Source: Linanthus parryae (taxonomy: Eukaryota > Streptophyta > Magnoliopsida > Ericales > Polemoniaceae). Taken from it: a stretch of DNA of 64,000 nucleotides. Of the stretch, positions 33,932-45,824 are shown one piece after another. The notes under the pieces were generated by a model. It was not told the DNA's origin and made no database searches. It was given only the letters and a program-made list of their open reading frames with translations. The translations under genes were made by a program, and so were the position numbers. The DNA is taken from assembly GCA_023055425.1 (NCBI GenBank), contig JALGPY010000005.1, forward strand, positions 80,765,495 to 80,829,494, given 5' to 3'. Numbering within the stretch: position 1 is the stretch's first letter; every line of letters starts with the position of its first letter.

Positions 33932-34948
33932 TTATGTAACTTCCGCTATTGCTGGTATGAACTTTCGCAGAAAGGAACACTTTCCCAAAAATATCTTCAA
34001 CGCACTTTGAGTCTGAGGCATTGGCAAGCTAGTAACAGCTGAGACCTTCACGGAATCAGGCTCAATTCCATGCCGATGTATCACACATCCCAAAAACTTC
34101 CCTGAGGTTACCACAAATGCGCATTTTATGGAAATCATCTTTAACAGAAACCTTCTACATCTCTCAAAAACTTTCTTTAGGTCCTTTGAATGATCCTCCT
34201 TCTGTCTAGACTTGATGAAAAGATCAACCACGTAGAATTCCACTTCCTGATGCATCATATCATGGAAGATTTCAATCATTGCGCGTTGGTAAGTCGTGCC
34301 TGCATTCTTCAGGCCAAATGGCATAACCGTGTAGTGAAACACTCCCACAGGTGTGATGAAAGCCGTCTTCCTTGCATCTTCAGGGTCCATCTTTATCTGA
34401 TTGTAGCCACTGAATCCCTCGATGAAGATGAACATATGATGGCCCGCGGTAGAATCAATTAGCAGATCTATATTTGGTAATGGAAAATCGTCATTTGGGC
34501 AGAACCGGTTCAAGTCCCTGAAGTCGACGCATACGCGAAGGCTTCCATTCTTCTTCTGAACAGGAAAAATATTGGCAAGCCATGTGGGGTGGTGATTGGG
34601 TTCGATAAACTTGGCATTCAGCAATTTCACTATCTCCTCCTTTATATTGACATTAACTTTCGGGCGAAAGATTCTCGCGCTCTGCTTCACTTGCTTTGAT
34701 CCTGGGATAAAATCCAGTCTGTGCATAGTAACCTCCTTATCCAGGCCTGGAATTTCATCATAATCCCATGCCAAGACATCTTTGTAATCTTTTAGCAACT
34801 TCAGTAGCCCCTGATCCTCTTCGACATCAAGATCTGCACTCAGGAAGATTGGTCTTTTCTTCACCTTCACCGGGCTCAAGAATACCTCCTTCAGTTCCTG
34901 TTTCTGGGGTTTCGGACGATCATCCATGCGTGCAGGATCTTCCTTCAA
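33932..34948 (-). pseudogene. Tat gypsy reverse transcriptase
   Basis: An open stretch of 338 codons includes LRVCVDFRDLNRFCPND, the FIEGFSGYNQIKM block and FGLKNAGTTYQRAM. The catalytic box reads FYVVDLFIKS, so the first Asp of YVDD is Val. The first catalytic Asp (normally DGFSGYNQI) is Glu. The long open frame without stops contrasts with these two substitutions. The N-terminal part links to protease through a Glu/Asp-rich segment. Confidence 0.87.
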
Positions 34949-35226
34949 CTCCTGCAGTGGTGATTTATCCCCTTCCCTGTTTGGAGCTTCCGTTAGCTCG
35001 AGAATTTGCTCAGGGACATCTTCGATAGAAGGGGAAGAAGATGACCCCGCACACCTTCAGATGCGATAGAACTTCTTCCCATTGGCATAGAAGCTGCTTA
35101 CTTCTTTACCCTCATCATTATGTTTGACAACCCTCTTCAAGGTGTAAACATTCTTATTTTGGTACATTATCCTTGGCATCTCCTCTTGCGCAACCTGCTT
35201 GTCCTACTGGGCTTCTCGCATGACCA

Positions 35227-35790
35227 TTACTCTTGTCGGTGATTGGTCCTTGATGTCCTCCCACTTATGCAAGGGATTTGGCTGAAATGGTGCTGGGTTT
35301 CCTTATCTGCCATCTCTGTGAACCAAACTGCCTCTGATAAGTGTGCTTCATCCAAGTTGAAAAGGTTCACTGGAGCTGGTATTTCCACTACTCTGTCCTT
35401 CCAGATGGCATTCATTACTTTTTGAGCCGTGGAAGGTATGGCATCAAAGCGATGAATCCATGCCCGTCCAATAATCATGTGATATGTGGTGCTCGCATTT
35501 ATCACGTGAAATTTAGCTAAGCACTTGGTTCTACCAATCTGGATTCCCAGACGGATCCAACCAACAGCCATTCTCGAGTCGCTTTCAAAGCCCATCAATG
35601 GTGATGTCCTCTTGACGATTTTGCTTTCTAGAATTTCAGCCAGCTCGAGGGTGCAGAGTGGAATCACATTCACTGCTGTTCCTCCATCGACGAAGGCTAT
35701 TTTGAATTCAATGACATTGACAATAGCAAATACGTACAACGGCCTCTGATGGTTCGTGTCTGTCTTCTTGTCCAAATCATCGAACGTCAT
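35227..35790 (-). pseudogene. Tat gypsy protease
   Basis: The motif AFVDGGTAVNVIPL (near 35690) is the retropepsin active site in its Tat form (D-G-G). HMIIGRAWIHR near 35465 is the second conserved block (I-G-R-x-W). The enzyme would cleave the Gag-Pol polyprotein. The open stretch of 187 codons has no obvious lesion, but the flanks are shifted. Confidence 0.8.
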
Positions 35791-35837
35791 GACCAGACTG
35801 CTCGATCGTGCTGCCCTGATAACCTTGCCATCGGAGA

Positions 35838-37118
35838 CTAGAGCTCCTCTCCATAGTCTTCTGCCACCCTCACAATTGCCGTTGTCATCTCGTGCCTAAC
35901 AATGCTGGAGAAGTTCATGTCGTCGAAGAACTTATCGAACTTGTTGGAGCATTTCATCCGTTCGGCGCGCGAGTCTTCTGTATCCACGCCATGATCTTCC
36001 TCCTCGCAAATCTCGGCTACCACTGGAACTTCAGCATCTGCGACCTCTACAAGGTCCAAAATCGAGATCATTGCTATCTCCTTTCCTTTGGGCTCCTGTT
36101 GCATATGGGAGGGCAAAGGATTGCTGCGCATATCCTTGGCAGGCTCGTCAATAACCAATTGCCCCTCCTTGATTTTCCTGTCCACCAGCCATCTTACCTT
36201 CCTGCATTCCCTTGTTGGGGCATGACTTGTTCATGGCACTCCCACCACCTGGGGTCTCGCAGTTTCTCCCAGAGGGTTTATATTCCAATGCTGGAAGAAT
36301 TCCATCCTTGCGCCACCGCATGCATAAGACCGTTAGGTCCTCGTTTGAACACAGCAACGGGGGTGCCTCCCTTGGTGTGGGTCTTTGTTTTTTCTAAGGA
36401 GACGAAACTGCACTTACTTCATCTTCACGTCCCCGCTTGTGTTGAACCTCCCAATCTTGAAACAAGAACTTGCTGAGGCGCGATCATTCACGTATCTCTT
36501 CTTCATTTTCTCCACCAGTGGTTCAATGTTCCTAATGCAGTTAATCAACTTTCAAAAGGTAGGCATATTCAAATTGATTAGCATACCTTTGTATTCGTCG
36601 CGCATGCCTTGAAGGCATATCTCCACCAGGCAGCTATCACAAACTTCATCAACACACTCCAGAGACCTGGTTCTGAACTTCTAGATGAACGACCCCTTCT
36701 TCATCATGATTTTGGTGCATACAAGAAAGGTGTATGGTTGTGACCTTATCTTCGACTTTGGAAGAATTTGGTATAGAACTTCTTTACCATGTCTTCCCAG
36801 GTCTTGATCGAACTGGCCTCCAACATCCTGTACCATTTGTACGCGACAGTCCCAAAATACTTGGGGAATTCGTGCATTAACAAGCGTGGATCGGCTACAT
36901 GCGGACCCATAAGATCAACAAAACGCATGACAAGTTCCTGCGCGTTTCCGCTAACATCATCAAACTTGTCCCACTTCGGTGCTTTATACCCAGCGGGGTT
37001 GGGCATCAAGTATATCTCCTTGGGAATCGGAGGTGAACTATCAACTTTGGGAATAATGTGTCCCCGAAGCAATGGTTTGTCATAAAGTTGTCCAAAATTT
37101 GCCCCAAAGCAGCCATAG
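35838..37118 (-). pseudogene. Tat gypsy gag, C-terminal part
   Basis: 36746-37072 encodes the Gag core: PNPAGYKAPKWDKFDDVSGN, MHEFPKYFGTVAYKWYRML and WEDMVKKFYTKFFQ are the typical retrotransposon Gag block. 36148-36357 and 35838-36185 are further out-of-frame pieces toward protease. At 37114-37118 the gene is interrupted by the chromovirus, and its N-terminal part continues at 49154. Confidence 0.8.
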
Positions 37119-37573
37119 TGAAATACCCCGTTTTGTGACTATGGGTATTTTGTGATATTATTATAAGTGTTGGGGAGTTTAATTTAAATGTGGAGAGTTA
37201 ATTATAATGGTTAATAGAGTTTAGGGGATCTTTATGACTTTAATCAAAAGTGTTAGTGCCTTTAATTAAGTTGAGGGGGAGGTAGTTGTCCTTTTACCTA
37301 AACTTGTGGTGGGAAAGTGTCTTTTCCCACAGGTTGGTATTATTTTGACCCAATTTTTCTTCCTACGTAAAGTTTCCTATTCAAGAGGGTTTCCTTCCTT
37401 ATGAGTTTGATTTTTTTCCAACTCTCATAAAACCCTCACTCTCTCTTTTTCTCTCTATCTCTCACGTCTCTCTTCCTCTCCCGTCCCCCTCTCTCTCTCT
37501 CAGCTCCGTCTCTCTGTCTGACGGCAGCAGCTGCCAACCACCGCCGCTGCCGCCTCTCTTTCTCGTCGTGCAG

Positions 37574-37578
<5 letters not shown>

Positions 37579-37651
<73 letters not shown>
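37579..37651 (+). repeat. (CT)n microsatellite
   Basis: About 36 CT units in a near-perfect run within the 5' LTR. The 3' LTR has only short broken CT tracts at the same place (about 47270-47335). Confidence 0.95.
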
Positions 37652-37658
<7 letters not shown>

Positions 37659-38868
37659 CCCTATCTCTCCTTCCCCGTCCGTTTCTTCTTCTTGTTCTTC
37701 GACTTTTTCTTCTTGTTCATCTTCTTCTTCTTCATGCTTTGATTTCTCTTTTCTCTTGTTCTTAATTCACTTTTATCATAAAGTTGTATCGTATACTTCA
37801 TCATAATCACTTGATTTATCCTTGTTCATGATAACCCATAATCCCTAGTTTATGTAGGAGGTAAAATCAAGCCAAAACAATAGGTTTAATTAGAATTCAT
37901 CACTTGTTTGATGTGTTGGGTTGGTTAGGTGAATGGTAATCACCGGTTAATTGAATTGGAGTCGAAATCGTGACCGTTGAACACTTAGTTTTATGTTCTA
38001 GGGTTAATATACAATCTGTCCGGTCGCTAAAAGGTTGGAATTTGTCGCTATAGGAATGTTTTTGGTCACTGAAAGTTGCTGAATTTGTCATTAATGCTGT
38101 TGGGATTATTAAATAGGGTTTAGACATGCAATTAGTTGGATTTTGGGAGTTTTAACACTTGTTTTGAGGTCTTGAACCCAAGTACAAGTGTTGAGTGAAT
38201 TTGTGAGTTCTGACTAGTGTAATGTGAACCTAGTTAGTTAGTGATCTCTTTAGTTAGAATTAAAATGGATTAAAGGGGATGTTCATCTTGAACAATGTTA
38301 GTAGAGTTGTGTGGTTAGCCTAGAGCCAATTTTCCTAACCACTAGTGTATCGGGTTTAATTGGGAATGTTGGGTTGGTGTTAGGAACCTAAACCGTCGAG
38401 TGCCATATGCATGTAGATAGTATAGCAATTATATTGCTAGAGCATTATGTTTAATTAGGGTATTGTAATGTGTAGGTGACGAGTTCATCGACGACGAGTA
38501 CATCGAGTACGTCGGCTGATTTGCGGTAGTTGATTTGCTTTGAGGTAAGTAAACATGCCAGGCTTTGTGTGCCTAACTCTTTCGTGCCAAATGTCTTTTT
38601 ATATTTCTTTACGTCTCAAAATGAGTTTATGTGTTGTGACATGCAATATGTGATTTTTACTTGCTAAATATCCTTCTTGAAAATATCACCATGATAATAA
38701 CAATGAACTATAACATAAAGTGGAAGAGTTGTGCGGGGCCATTTATTATTGGTTACTATTGGCATTGGGCGTGTTGACTTCGGTCTTCCGTTCAATTTAT
38801 TTTTATTTAATCCGGTTGCAAGTCCCCGGATAGCTCCTTGTACTCACTCCTCTGGCCGCCAGAAGTCT

Positions 38869-38884
38869 TTGGGGGGGGGGGGGG
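38869..38884 (+). repeat. Poly-G run
   Basis: About 14-16 consecutive G before TGTCGACAC, compared with 5 in the 3' LTR (about 48527-48532). Confidence 0.9.
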
Positions 38885-39502
38885 TGTCGACACTTAAGGT
38901 CATGGATGCTTGCGAGATGGTTGGTTTTCCCCGTCACAACGAATTATTAATGATGGATTTTTGTTTGGAGTATATTAATGGAAAATGAATTAATTTATGG
39001 ATTTGGTTTTTTCCCAAATGGAAACATTATGGAATTGGAAACTCACATGTTCCTTACAACTGTCAACTTTATTCCGTTGTGTTTTGAAAAGAACTCTTAC
39101 TCTCAAAATTATTACTTGCTTTAGACCTTGTCTCATCATTTTACATGCTTGGGTGTTTTCTTACCAGTATTTTTATGCTGATTTTGTACTGTGGTGTTTC
39201 TTTTTAATTCCGCACCACAGGTCTAGAGGATGGGAATCTGTCATAGAAGGGGAACGCGTTTCATCATATAATTCATTGGTCTTTTCATTTTATATTAGAA
39301 CAATTTTAAATACTTTAATACTTTAGTTTGCTTTATGCCCGGTATGAGGCAAGAACAATTGGATTGTAATAACGGTTAGTTTTAATTACTTAATAGATTG
39401 TTTGCTTGAGATCCGCTTTTAAACGTCCTTGTATCCGGGCTTAGTGGGTACGGAGTGGCACCCCCCGGGTCTCCGGCTTGGTCATTTTGGGGGTGTTACA
39501 GG

Positions 39503-39515
39503 TGGTATCAGAGCC
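39503..39515 (+). other. Primer binding site of the chromovirus
   Basis: TGGTATCAGAGCC starts two bases after the 5' LTR and is complementary to initiator-Met tRNA. Confidence 0.88.
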
Positions 39516-39932
39516 GACATTTCAAAAAAGAAATCAAAACCTGTTAAGGTAACTAAAATGAATATAGGAAAAGTAACTAAAATTTGACAAGCCGTTAGCG
39601 ATTTAGGTAGTATGGATAGGACTATTGTATGTGTAAGTGTTTAGAAAATAGGATAGAAATAACGTTCAACCACCCACCCACTCCTAACTAAGAGCCTTGG
39701 CCTATCCGAGTAACTAAGTGATTGGGTATTGAGGCGTTTCATGGGAGTTCGGGTTAGAAACCTTTGATCACCCAAACCTTTTTGAGGTGTTTTGTTGGGG
39801 GTTATTTTCAAAAGTCTTGTGGTTATAAAATTGAAGTCTTGGGAACATTTATTTATTTCATGAGAGTAGCCCTTTTGTTTACGCTATATATTCATGGAGT
39901 AAGAGACTTAAGAAGTTGTTTTCTTTTGTAGA

Positions 39933-40877
39933 TGGATGTAACCAAAACAACCGCTAGGAAACGTGTGTTGCCCATTGAGAAGCACCCATTTGTGACAACT
40001 TGGGTCGAGGGTGAGGATCTCACGACGTTTCGTGATCGCGTCGTTCAGCTTTGTGAGCAAAGGTTCCTCGGTACAATACTTTGCTATTCCTCGGTACCGT
40101 AATCCAGCTTTTCAGGCTTATTGTTACTTGGGAATACTTTGCTCGGTACCCTAATCCAGCTTTTCAGGCTTATTCTTTCACCATACTTTGTATGGTGAAA
40201 GCAAAGTATTAGGCTTATTGTATGGTGAAAGCAAAGTATTGTATGGTGAAAGAATAGCAAAGTCGATGTATTGTTTTGTTTCCTCGGTACCGTAATCAGC
40301 TTTTCAGGCTTATTGTATGGTGAAAGCACTTCCAATGGGACCCATGTTTGGAGATATAATAGCAAAGTATAGCGACCTTATGGACAATTTCAACCGAATG
40401 AACGCTAGGGATTATCTCTACCAAGGCGAATGGAGGGTGAGCGCCGATTTCATATGCAAATTGTTGATGGAGGTTCACGTAAAGTGGCAAGGTTACACGG
40501 TTATTGAAGTGAATCATATTGAAGCCAATGAGGTGATCAACATAGACTATAGTGATGATGAAGAGGTTATAGTTATAGACTCTAGTGATGATGAAGAGGT
40601 GATCGTTATAGACTATAGTGATGATGAGGAATTCAAAAAAGACCCAATGGAAGATGATGAAGTTGAGGAAGACCCCATGGAATATTATGGGAGTGAAGAA
40701 GACCCAAGTGAGGGTGAAAATCTCGAGTATGATGCCGATGATGACGAGGAGTTGGATGAGAGCGATGAATCGACTCGATCTCCTTCTCTATCACCACTCC
40801 TTGTTAGTACTCTCATTCATCGGCCGACGATAGCGGTTGGTTGTACCAAACTACCGAGTTCCGGTATTATAGTTTAA
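39933..40877 (+). pseudogene. Acidic ORF upstream of chromovirus gag, rearranged
   Basis: A short start (39933-40103; MDVTKTTARKRVLPIEKH) ends in a scrambled region (40070-40330); the frame then resumes through 40317-40877 (PMGPMFGDIIAKYSDL, then EWRVSADFICKLL). The second half is very acidic and holds three 11-residue repeats of the form IDYSDDEEVIV (33-base DNA repeats at about 40545-40632). I do not recognise a domain. It lies between the primer site and gag, where Tekay-type elements are not usually described as having an ORF. It may be a captured host fragment. Confidence 0.5.
40070..40330 (+). repeat. Scrambled direct and inverted repeats
   Basis: CTCGGTACC followed by GTAATCCAGCTTTTCAGGC occurs three times (about 40090, 40142, 40283). 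TATGGTGAAAGC occurs at least three times, and TATTCTTTCACCATAC (40171-40186) has its reverse complement at 40241-40256. All pieces come from one local sequence. Confidence 0.85.
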
Positions 40878-41930
40878 ACAACCGTGTAACTATTCCTTCG
40901 TTTCGGCCGGTCAAGCGCACAAGTAAAGTATACCAAATTCTGAAGTATACCAAACCTCTCAGTAAAAGTATACCTCCGCCCTGTTCCCTTTTTTAAATTC
41001 CTAGACTTGATGCACTTTTAAGTTTATTTATTGTTTTGAATAAGGCAAAGATGCCAAGAAATACTTTAAAGTTTCTTGAATGATTTTTTTTTAGTCACTT
41101 TTGGGCAAGAGTTAAATTCTTCGCGTTTTGTTTTAAGGAGGATGATTGATGCTCATGTTTTGAGGACCCGATTTGGGAGTTTAATAAATTATGTTTTATT
41201 GATTATGGAGTATGATTTGATGAATTAATGTCGTCTTGTGTTTTGTATATCATTGATCAAGTGCATAGGAAGCATCCGTAGAGTTAGGACGCGAAAGCAA
41301 TGATTTTGGTGTAGTTTGATTCTGCGCAGCAGTGGGTTTTTGTTGTAGCAGACGTATTTAATTTTTGAGTTATTTTTCTCTTAATTTTTCCAAGAAATTA
41401 GACATACCCAGGAATCTCCCATATACATTTCAGCCCTATATGAGTTCTGGAGAATTAGTTACTAATTTTCAAAGTTGGTTGTATAGTAGCAGAATTACAA
41501 AGTGACTAGCTGTAGAATTTTTGAGTTTTACCTTTCTTCCAGACCTGTTTTTGTTCTCAAATTTTTATGGCAGCTAGTAGACACGTATGGATAACTCTGG
41601 GTGAAAGACTAGATCATTTTGATAAATTTAATGTCAGATTATGACCTTTCAAAGTCAAAGTTTCTGTTCTGGTGGTCTGTGACAGCAGCTGTAGTATTCT
41701 CTGCACAACTTGAGTTCAACAACTTATTTTGAGTTGATTTTTCTTGATTATGAAAGTATACTCAGAGAGGTTGTTTCACACTAAAATTCATAATTTTTTC
41801 TCGCCCGATTGATCAGCCTATGTGTAAATGCATGTGTAATTGATTAGATGATGACCAATGTGTGACATTACTTGCCTAATTGCACGTTACACGCTATGTA
41901 TTCATGTTTACTTGTGCTTAATGATGATTT
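40878..41930 (+). other. Non-coding stretch before chromovirus gag
   Basis: AT-rich sequence with no ORF above background. TTTTAAGGAGGATGATTG near 41130 looks like a polypurine or 3'-end-like motif but has no partner. An acceptor-like TATAGTGTAG just before the gag start could end a leader intron, but I found no clear donor. Confidence 0.55.
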
Positions 41931-43184
41931 ATGAATAATACAATAGGCTATAGTGTAGGGATTATGACAGATAGACCACATCAATACTACACCAGGAGAA
42001 ATCGTCAAGTACCGATGGCAGCACCAAACAACAACAACGACAACATGGAGCAATTCTTTGATCAATTTGCTCAAATGGATCAGAATATGAACCAGGGAGA
42101 GCAAAATGTAGCCAATCGGGCGAAGAAAGTGGCTAAAATGAAGCCTGGGAACTTTACAGGCAATGAGGATCCTGGTGAGCTCGGAAACTGGATCAATGAG
42201 ATGGTTAAGATCCTTGAGTTGGTTGAGTGACCCGAAAACCGCAAGGTTGTTTGCGCGGCATTTTACCTGAAGAATGAAGCTAATATATGGTGGAGGAGCA
42301 CACGTCAAAACTTTTTGGTTCAACCCAATTTCAATTGGGAGGCTCTTCAGACTGCACTTTGCACTCACTTCTATCCGGACCATGTCCAGGATCAGAAGTA
42401 CATCGACTTTGTGAATCTGACACAAGGGAATGGTTCTGTGACCGAGTACTTTAAGAAGTTCATGGAACTATCCCGATTCGCAGGCCAACTGATGCCTGAT
42501 GAGGCGACCAAGGTTAGGAAGTTCATGTCTTGTCTCGAACTCCATCTACAGAAAGACTTGAGTTGCATAACGTACGATACTCTTCAAGACGCATATGATA
42601 GAGCTGCAGCTGTTTGGCGCATTCAAGAGGCGCAAGATGAGAAGCGAGGAAAGCGCAAGATTGAGAGAGCTGGGGGCTATGGCAAAAATCAGGGTATGAT
42701 CAACCAAGGTGGTCAAGATAAGAGGTTCAAGACCAACCAGGGAGGAAGTAACCAGGGTCAGTATCTTGGTAACAAACAGAACAATGGAGATGATCAACCT
42801 CGCCGTTACATTTGCAAGAGGTGTCAACACAATCACCCGGTAAAGGACTTCCAGGGAAACCCTATCACTTGCCACAACTGCGGCAAGAAGGGTCATCGTC
42901 GTATGAGTGCCGATCAAAACCAAATGGAAACCAACAGGGAAACCAGGGAGGAAATTATCAAGGTAACCGACAGTTCAACAACAACAATTAGGGCGGAAAC
43001 AGGAACTATGGGAACCACAACAACCAGACTAATGGAGGCAACAATTATGGCAGGCAGCAGGCGAACAACGAGAGTAATGGAAGGAACAATGGAGTTCAGA
43101 ACAGGAATGGGAACAGCACCGCTCCAGCTAATGCCAACAACAATCGTGGAACTGGTATAGAAGGAACCACAACGCAGAACGGGA
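41931..43184 (+). pseudogene. Chromovirus gag
   Basis: Gag likely starts at 41964 (MTDRPHQYYTRRNRQ) rather than the ATG at 41931. It is broken by TGA 42228-42230, then open to about 42898. The core has YLKNEANIWWRSTRQ and FKKFMELSRFAGQLMPDE. The zinc knuckle region has CKRCQHNHP then CHNCGKKGHRR, where a one-base gain removes the last Cys from the frame. The tail is Asn/Gln/Gly-rich in the shifted frame with a further stop near 42990. The product would be the particle protein of a Tekay-type element. Confidence 0.83.
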
Positions 43185-45818
43185 ATGTTGCACGGATTGC
43201 TGATGAGCAGGACTGAGGCAGAAGCAGTAAATGGAGTAGTCACTGGTACGTTTCTTGTCCATGATCAACCAACATTTACTCTATTTGATTCTGGAGCATC
43301 GTATTCATTTATTTCATCATCATTTGTGAAAAAGTTGAGTCTCAATAAGCCGTCTAGAATATCCATCCCTGTAGCTACCCCAACTGGTCATGTAACTGTG
43401 TGTGACACCATTTTTGAAGGGGAAGAAGTTAAGATTTCGGCTAGTACCTTACCGGCGAATCTGATACAATTTGATCATCGAGGGATATATGTTATATTGG
43501 GAATGGATTGGTTGGGTAAATATCGAGCAGTTATAGACTGTCACGATCAGAAGATCAGGCTTAAAGGTCCAAGGGGAGAAATGGTTTCTTACCGTGGAAT
43601 CACGAAGGAACCATGTATCCGACTAGTGTCAGCTTTGACCATAGTCAACCAAGTGAAGAAGGGGAATAGTGCTTATTTGTGTTACGTCCATGATGTTTCT
43701 AAGAAAGAGAATGTGCTTGAAGAGATACAGATAGTCAAAGACTTTCCCGATGTATTCGCGGATGAGATTCCAGGAATGCCACCTAGAAGGGAGATTGAGT
43801 TCACTATGGACTTAGCACCTGGAACAGCTCCAACCTCAAAGGCGCCGTACAGAATGGCACCAGTAGGGTTGAAGGAACTAAAGGAGAAGTTGCAAGAGCT
43901 ACTTCAAAAGGGTTACATAAGGCCAAGTGTGTCCCCTTGGGGCGCACCTGTATTGTTTGTAAAGAAGAAAGATGGAAGCTTGAGGTTGTGCATTGACTAT
44001 AGAGAGTTGAATAGCGCAACGATCAAGAACAAATACCCTTTACCCCGAATTGATGACTTGTTCGATCAGTTTCAAGGGGCGAGTGTCTTCTCAAAGATAG
44101 ACTTGAGATCAGGGTTTCACCAACTTTGGGTAGCCGAGAAGGACATTCAGAAGACAGTCTTTATAACAAGGTATGGCCACTATGAGTATACGGTTATGCC
44201 TTTTGGTATAACTAATGCTCTTGCAGTTTTTATGGATCTAATGAATCGTGTTATGAGGACGTTTCTGGATCGGTTCGTAGTCGTCATCATTAATGACATC
44301 CTCGTTTACTCAAAGAGCGAGGAAGATCATAAAGAACATCTCAAAGAAGTGTTAGAAACATTGAGACATGAGAAGTTGTATGCTAAGCTCTCGAAATGTG
44401 AGTTTTGGCTAAATCATGTTCCATTTCTGGGTCACATAATCTCCAAGGAAGGGATATCCGTGGATCCAGGAAAGATTTCAGCAGTTAAGGATTGGCTAAC
44501 TCCGAAGAATGTGTCAGAAATAAGAAGTTTTCTGGAATTAGCAGGATATTACAGGCGTTTTGTGAAAGATTTCTCGAATATCGCTAGACCGCTGACTACA
44601 CTAACCAAGAAGACGGTAAAGTATCAGTGGGGTGAAGATTTTGAAGAAGCATTCAAGACATTGAAGGAAAAGTTTACTACAGCACCTGTGTTAGCTTTAC
44701 CTAATGAATCTGGTGAGTTTGACGTTTACAGCGACGCATCAAAGAAGGTTTTAGGATGCGTGCTTATGCAGGAAAGAAGGGTTATTGCCTATGCTTCGAG
44801 ACAACTGAAAACCCATGAAGAGAACTATGCTACGCATGATTTAGAGCTTGCAGGAATAGTTTTCACACCGAAGATATGGAGACATCACCTATATGGATCG
44901 GTGTGTAGGTTGTATACTGACCACAGCAGTCTCAAGTACATCTTCACTCAGAAAGAGCTAAACAACAGGCAAAGACGTTGGCTAGAGATCACAAAGGATT
45001 ATGACTTGCGTATCCAAAACCACGAGGGGAAGGCAAACGTAGTAGCCGATGCGTTAAGCCGAAAATTGAGCCATACTTTAGATACTATGCTAGTTTGGCC
45101 AGATCGGCTATGCCGAGAGTTCCGAAAACTTGGAATTGAAGTAGTGAAACAAGGTGGAGTAAATAATATCCTTGGGAATATGACATTTGTGCCAGATGTC
45201 TTAGAAGAAATAAGAAGTAACCATCCAGGAGATGTGAAGCTGGAAAGGATAAAGAAGAAGATTGCAAAAGGTCAAGCAAATGATTTCAAGATCCATGAAG
45301 ATGGAAGTATCCGCTACAGGGGAAGATGGTGTGTACCACACAAGTGTACGGAAACCAATGAAAAGTTGATGCGTGAAGCGCACAACACACCCTACTCGGT
45401 ACATCCAGGGGTTGACAAACTCTATAAGGATATAAAGAAGAATTTTTGGTGGCCCAACATGAAAAGGGAGGTAGCAGAATTCGTGGAAAGATGTCTAACT
45501 TGTCAGAAGGTGAAGTTTGAACATAAAATAATGGGAGGCTTGGTTCAACCATTATATATCTCATATTGGAAGTGGGATTCAATTTCGATGGATTTTGTGA
45601 CTTCTTTACCAATATCGAAGAATGGACTAAATCAGATTTGGGTCGTAGTTAACAGATTGACCAAGACAGCAAGGTTCATTCCGATGAAAGATACATGGAA
45701 CATGGAGCAAAGAGCCGATGTGTATATGAAGAACATTGTTAAGTACCATGGAGTACCAAGCTCTATAGTTTCCGACAGGGATCCCAACTTTCTTTCTCAC
45801 TTCTGGAAAGCACTCTAG
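43185..45818 (+). CDS. Chromovirus Pol: protease, reverse transcriptase, RNase H, integrase core start
   Basis: An open frame of 877 codons; the true start is upstream in fused gag-pol. Protease has [11 protein letters not shown] (Asp about residue 35). Reverse transcriptase (about 215-400) has [22 protein letters not shown] and VMPFG; its active site reads [10 protein letters not shown], with Asn370 where the family has Asp. RNase H (about 510-635) has YSDASKK and YTDHSSLKY. Integrase has the HPGVDKLY...CLTCQK zinc region and Asp in DSISMDFV and VSDRDPNF. It ends at TAG 45816-45818 (the family has Gln, a C to T change), after which the frame continues. Confidence 0.9.
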   Translation: MLHGLLMSRTEAEAVNGVVTGTFLVHDQPTFTLFDSGASYSFISSSFVKKLSLNKPSRISIPVATPTGHVTVCDTIFEGEEVKISASTLPANLIQFDHRGIYVILGMDWLGKYRAVIDCHDQKIRLKGPRGEMVSYRGITKEPCIRLVSALTIVNQVKKGNSAYLCYVHDVSKKENVLEEIQIVKDFPDVFADEIPGMPPRREIEFTMDLAPGTAPTSKAPYRMAPVGLKELKEKLQELLQKGYIRPSVSPWGAPVLFVKKKDGSLRLCIDYRELNSATIKNKYPLPRIDDLFDQFQGASVFSKIDLRSGFHQLWVAEKDIQKTVFITRYGHYEYTVMPFGITNALAVFMDLMNRVMRTFLDRFVVVIINDILVYSKSEEDHKEHLKEVLETLRHEKLYAKLSKCEFWLNHVPFLGHIISKEGISVDPGKISAVKDWLTPKNVSEIRSFLELAGYYRRFVKDFSNIARPLTTLTKKTVKYQWGEDFEEAFKTLKEKFTTAPVLALPNESGEFDVYSDASKKVLGCVLMQERRVIAYASRQLKTHEENYATHDLELAGIVFTPKIWRHHLYGSVCRLYTDHSSLKYIFTQKELNNRQRRWLEITKDYDLRIQNHEGKANVVADALSRKLSHTLDTMLVWPDRLCREFRKLGIEVVKQGGVNNILGNMTFVPDVLEEIRSNHPGDVKLERIKKKIAKGQANDFKIHEDGSIRYRGRWCVPHKCTETNEKLMREAHNTPYSVHPGVDKLYKDIKKNFWWPNMKREVAEFVERCLTCQKVKFEHKIMGGLVQPLYISYWKWDSISMDFVTSLPISKNGLNQIWVVVNRLTKTARFIPMKDTWNMEQRADVYMKNIVKYHGVPSSIVSDRDPNFLSHFWKAL

Positions 45819-45824
45819 GAGGCA

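Larger units (their letters stand above)
29726..37118 (-). mobile_element. Tat-type gypsy element, 3' portion (gag to 3' region)
   Basis: Read on the minus strand the order is gag, protease, reverse transcriptase, RNase H, a second RNase H domain, integrase, hairpin repeat array and an antisense ORF. The second (archaeal-like) RNase H and antisense extra ORFs are hallmarks of the Tat lineage. The other half, with the Gag start and 5' LTR, is at 49154-50300; the 12-kb chromovirus sits between. No 3' LTR was found on the left; the element seems cut at 29725. Confidence 0.75.
37119..39500 (+). repeat. 5' LTR of the chromovirus
   Basis: 2382 bases, TG...CA, collinear with the 3' LTR. It differs by many point changes and by an expanded CT microsatellite and G run. 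No gene is inside; the Leu/Ser-repeat ORF at 37568 is the microsatellite. Confidence 0.92.

Noticed and set aside
37568..37765. Leu/Ser-repeat ORF in the 5' LTR
   Set aside because: It is the translation of a CT microsatellite.
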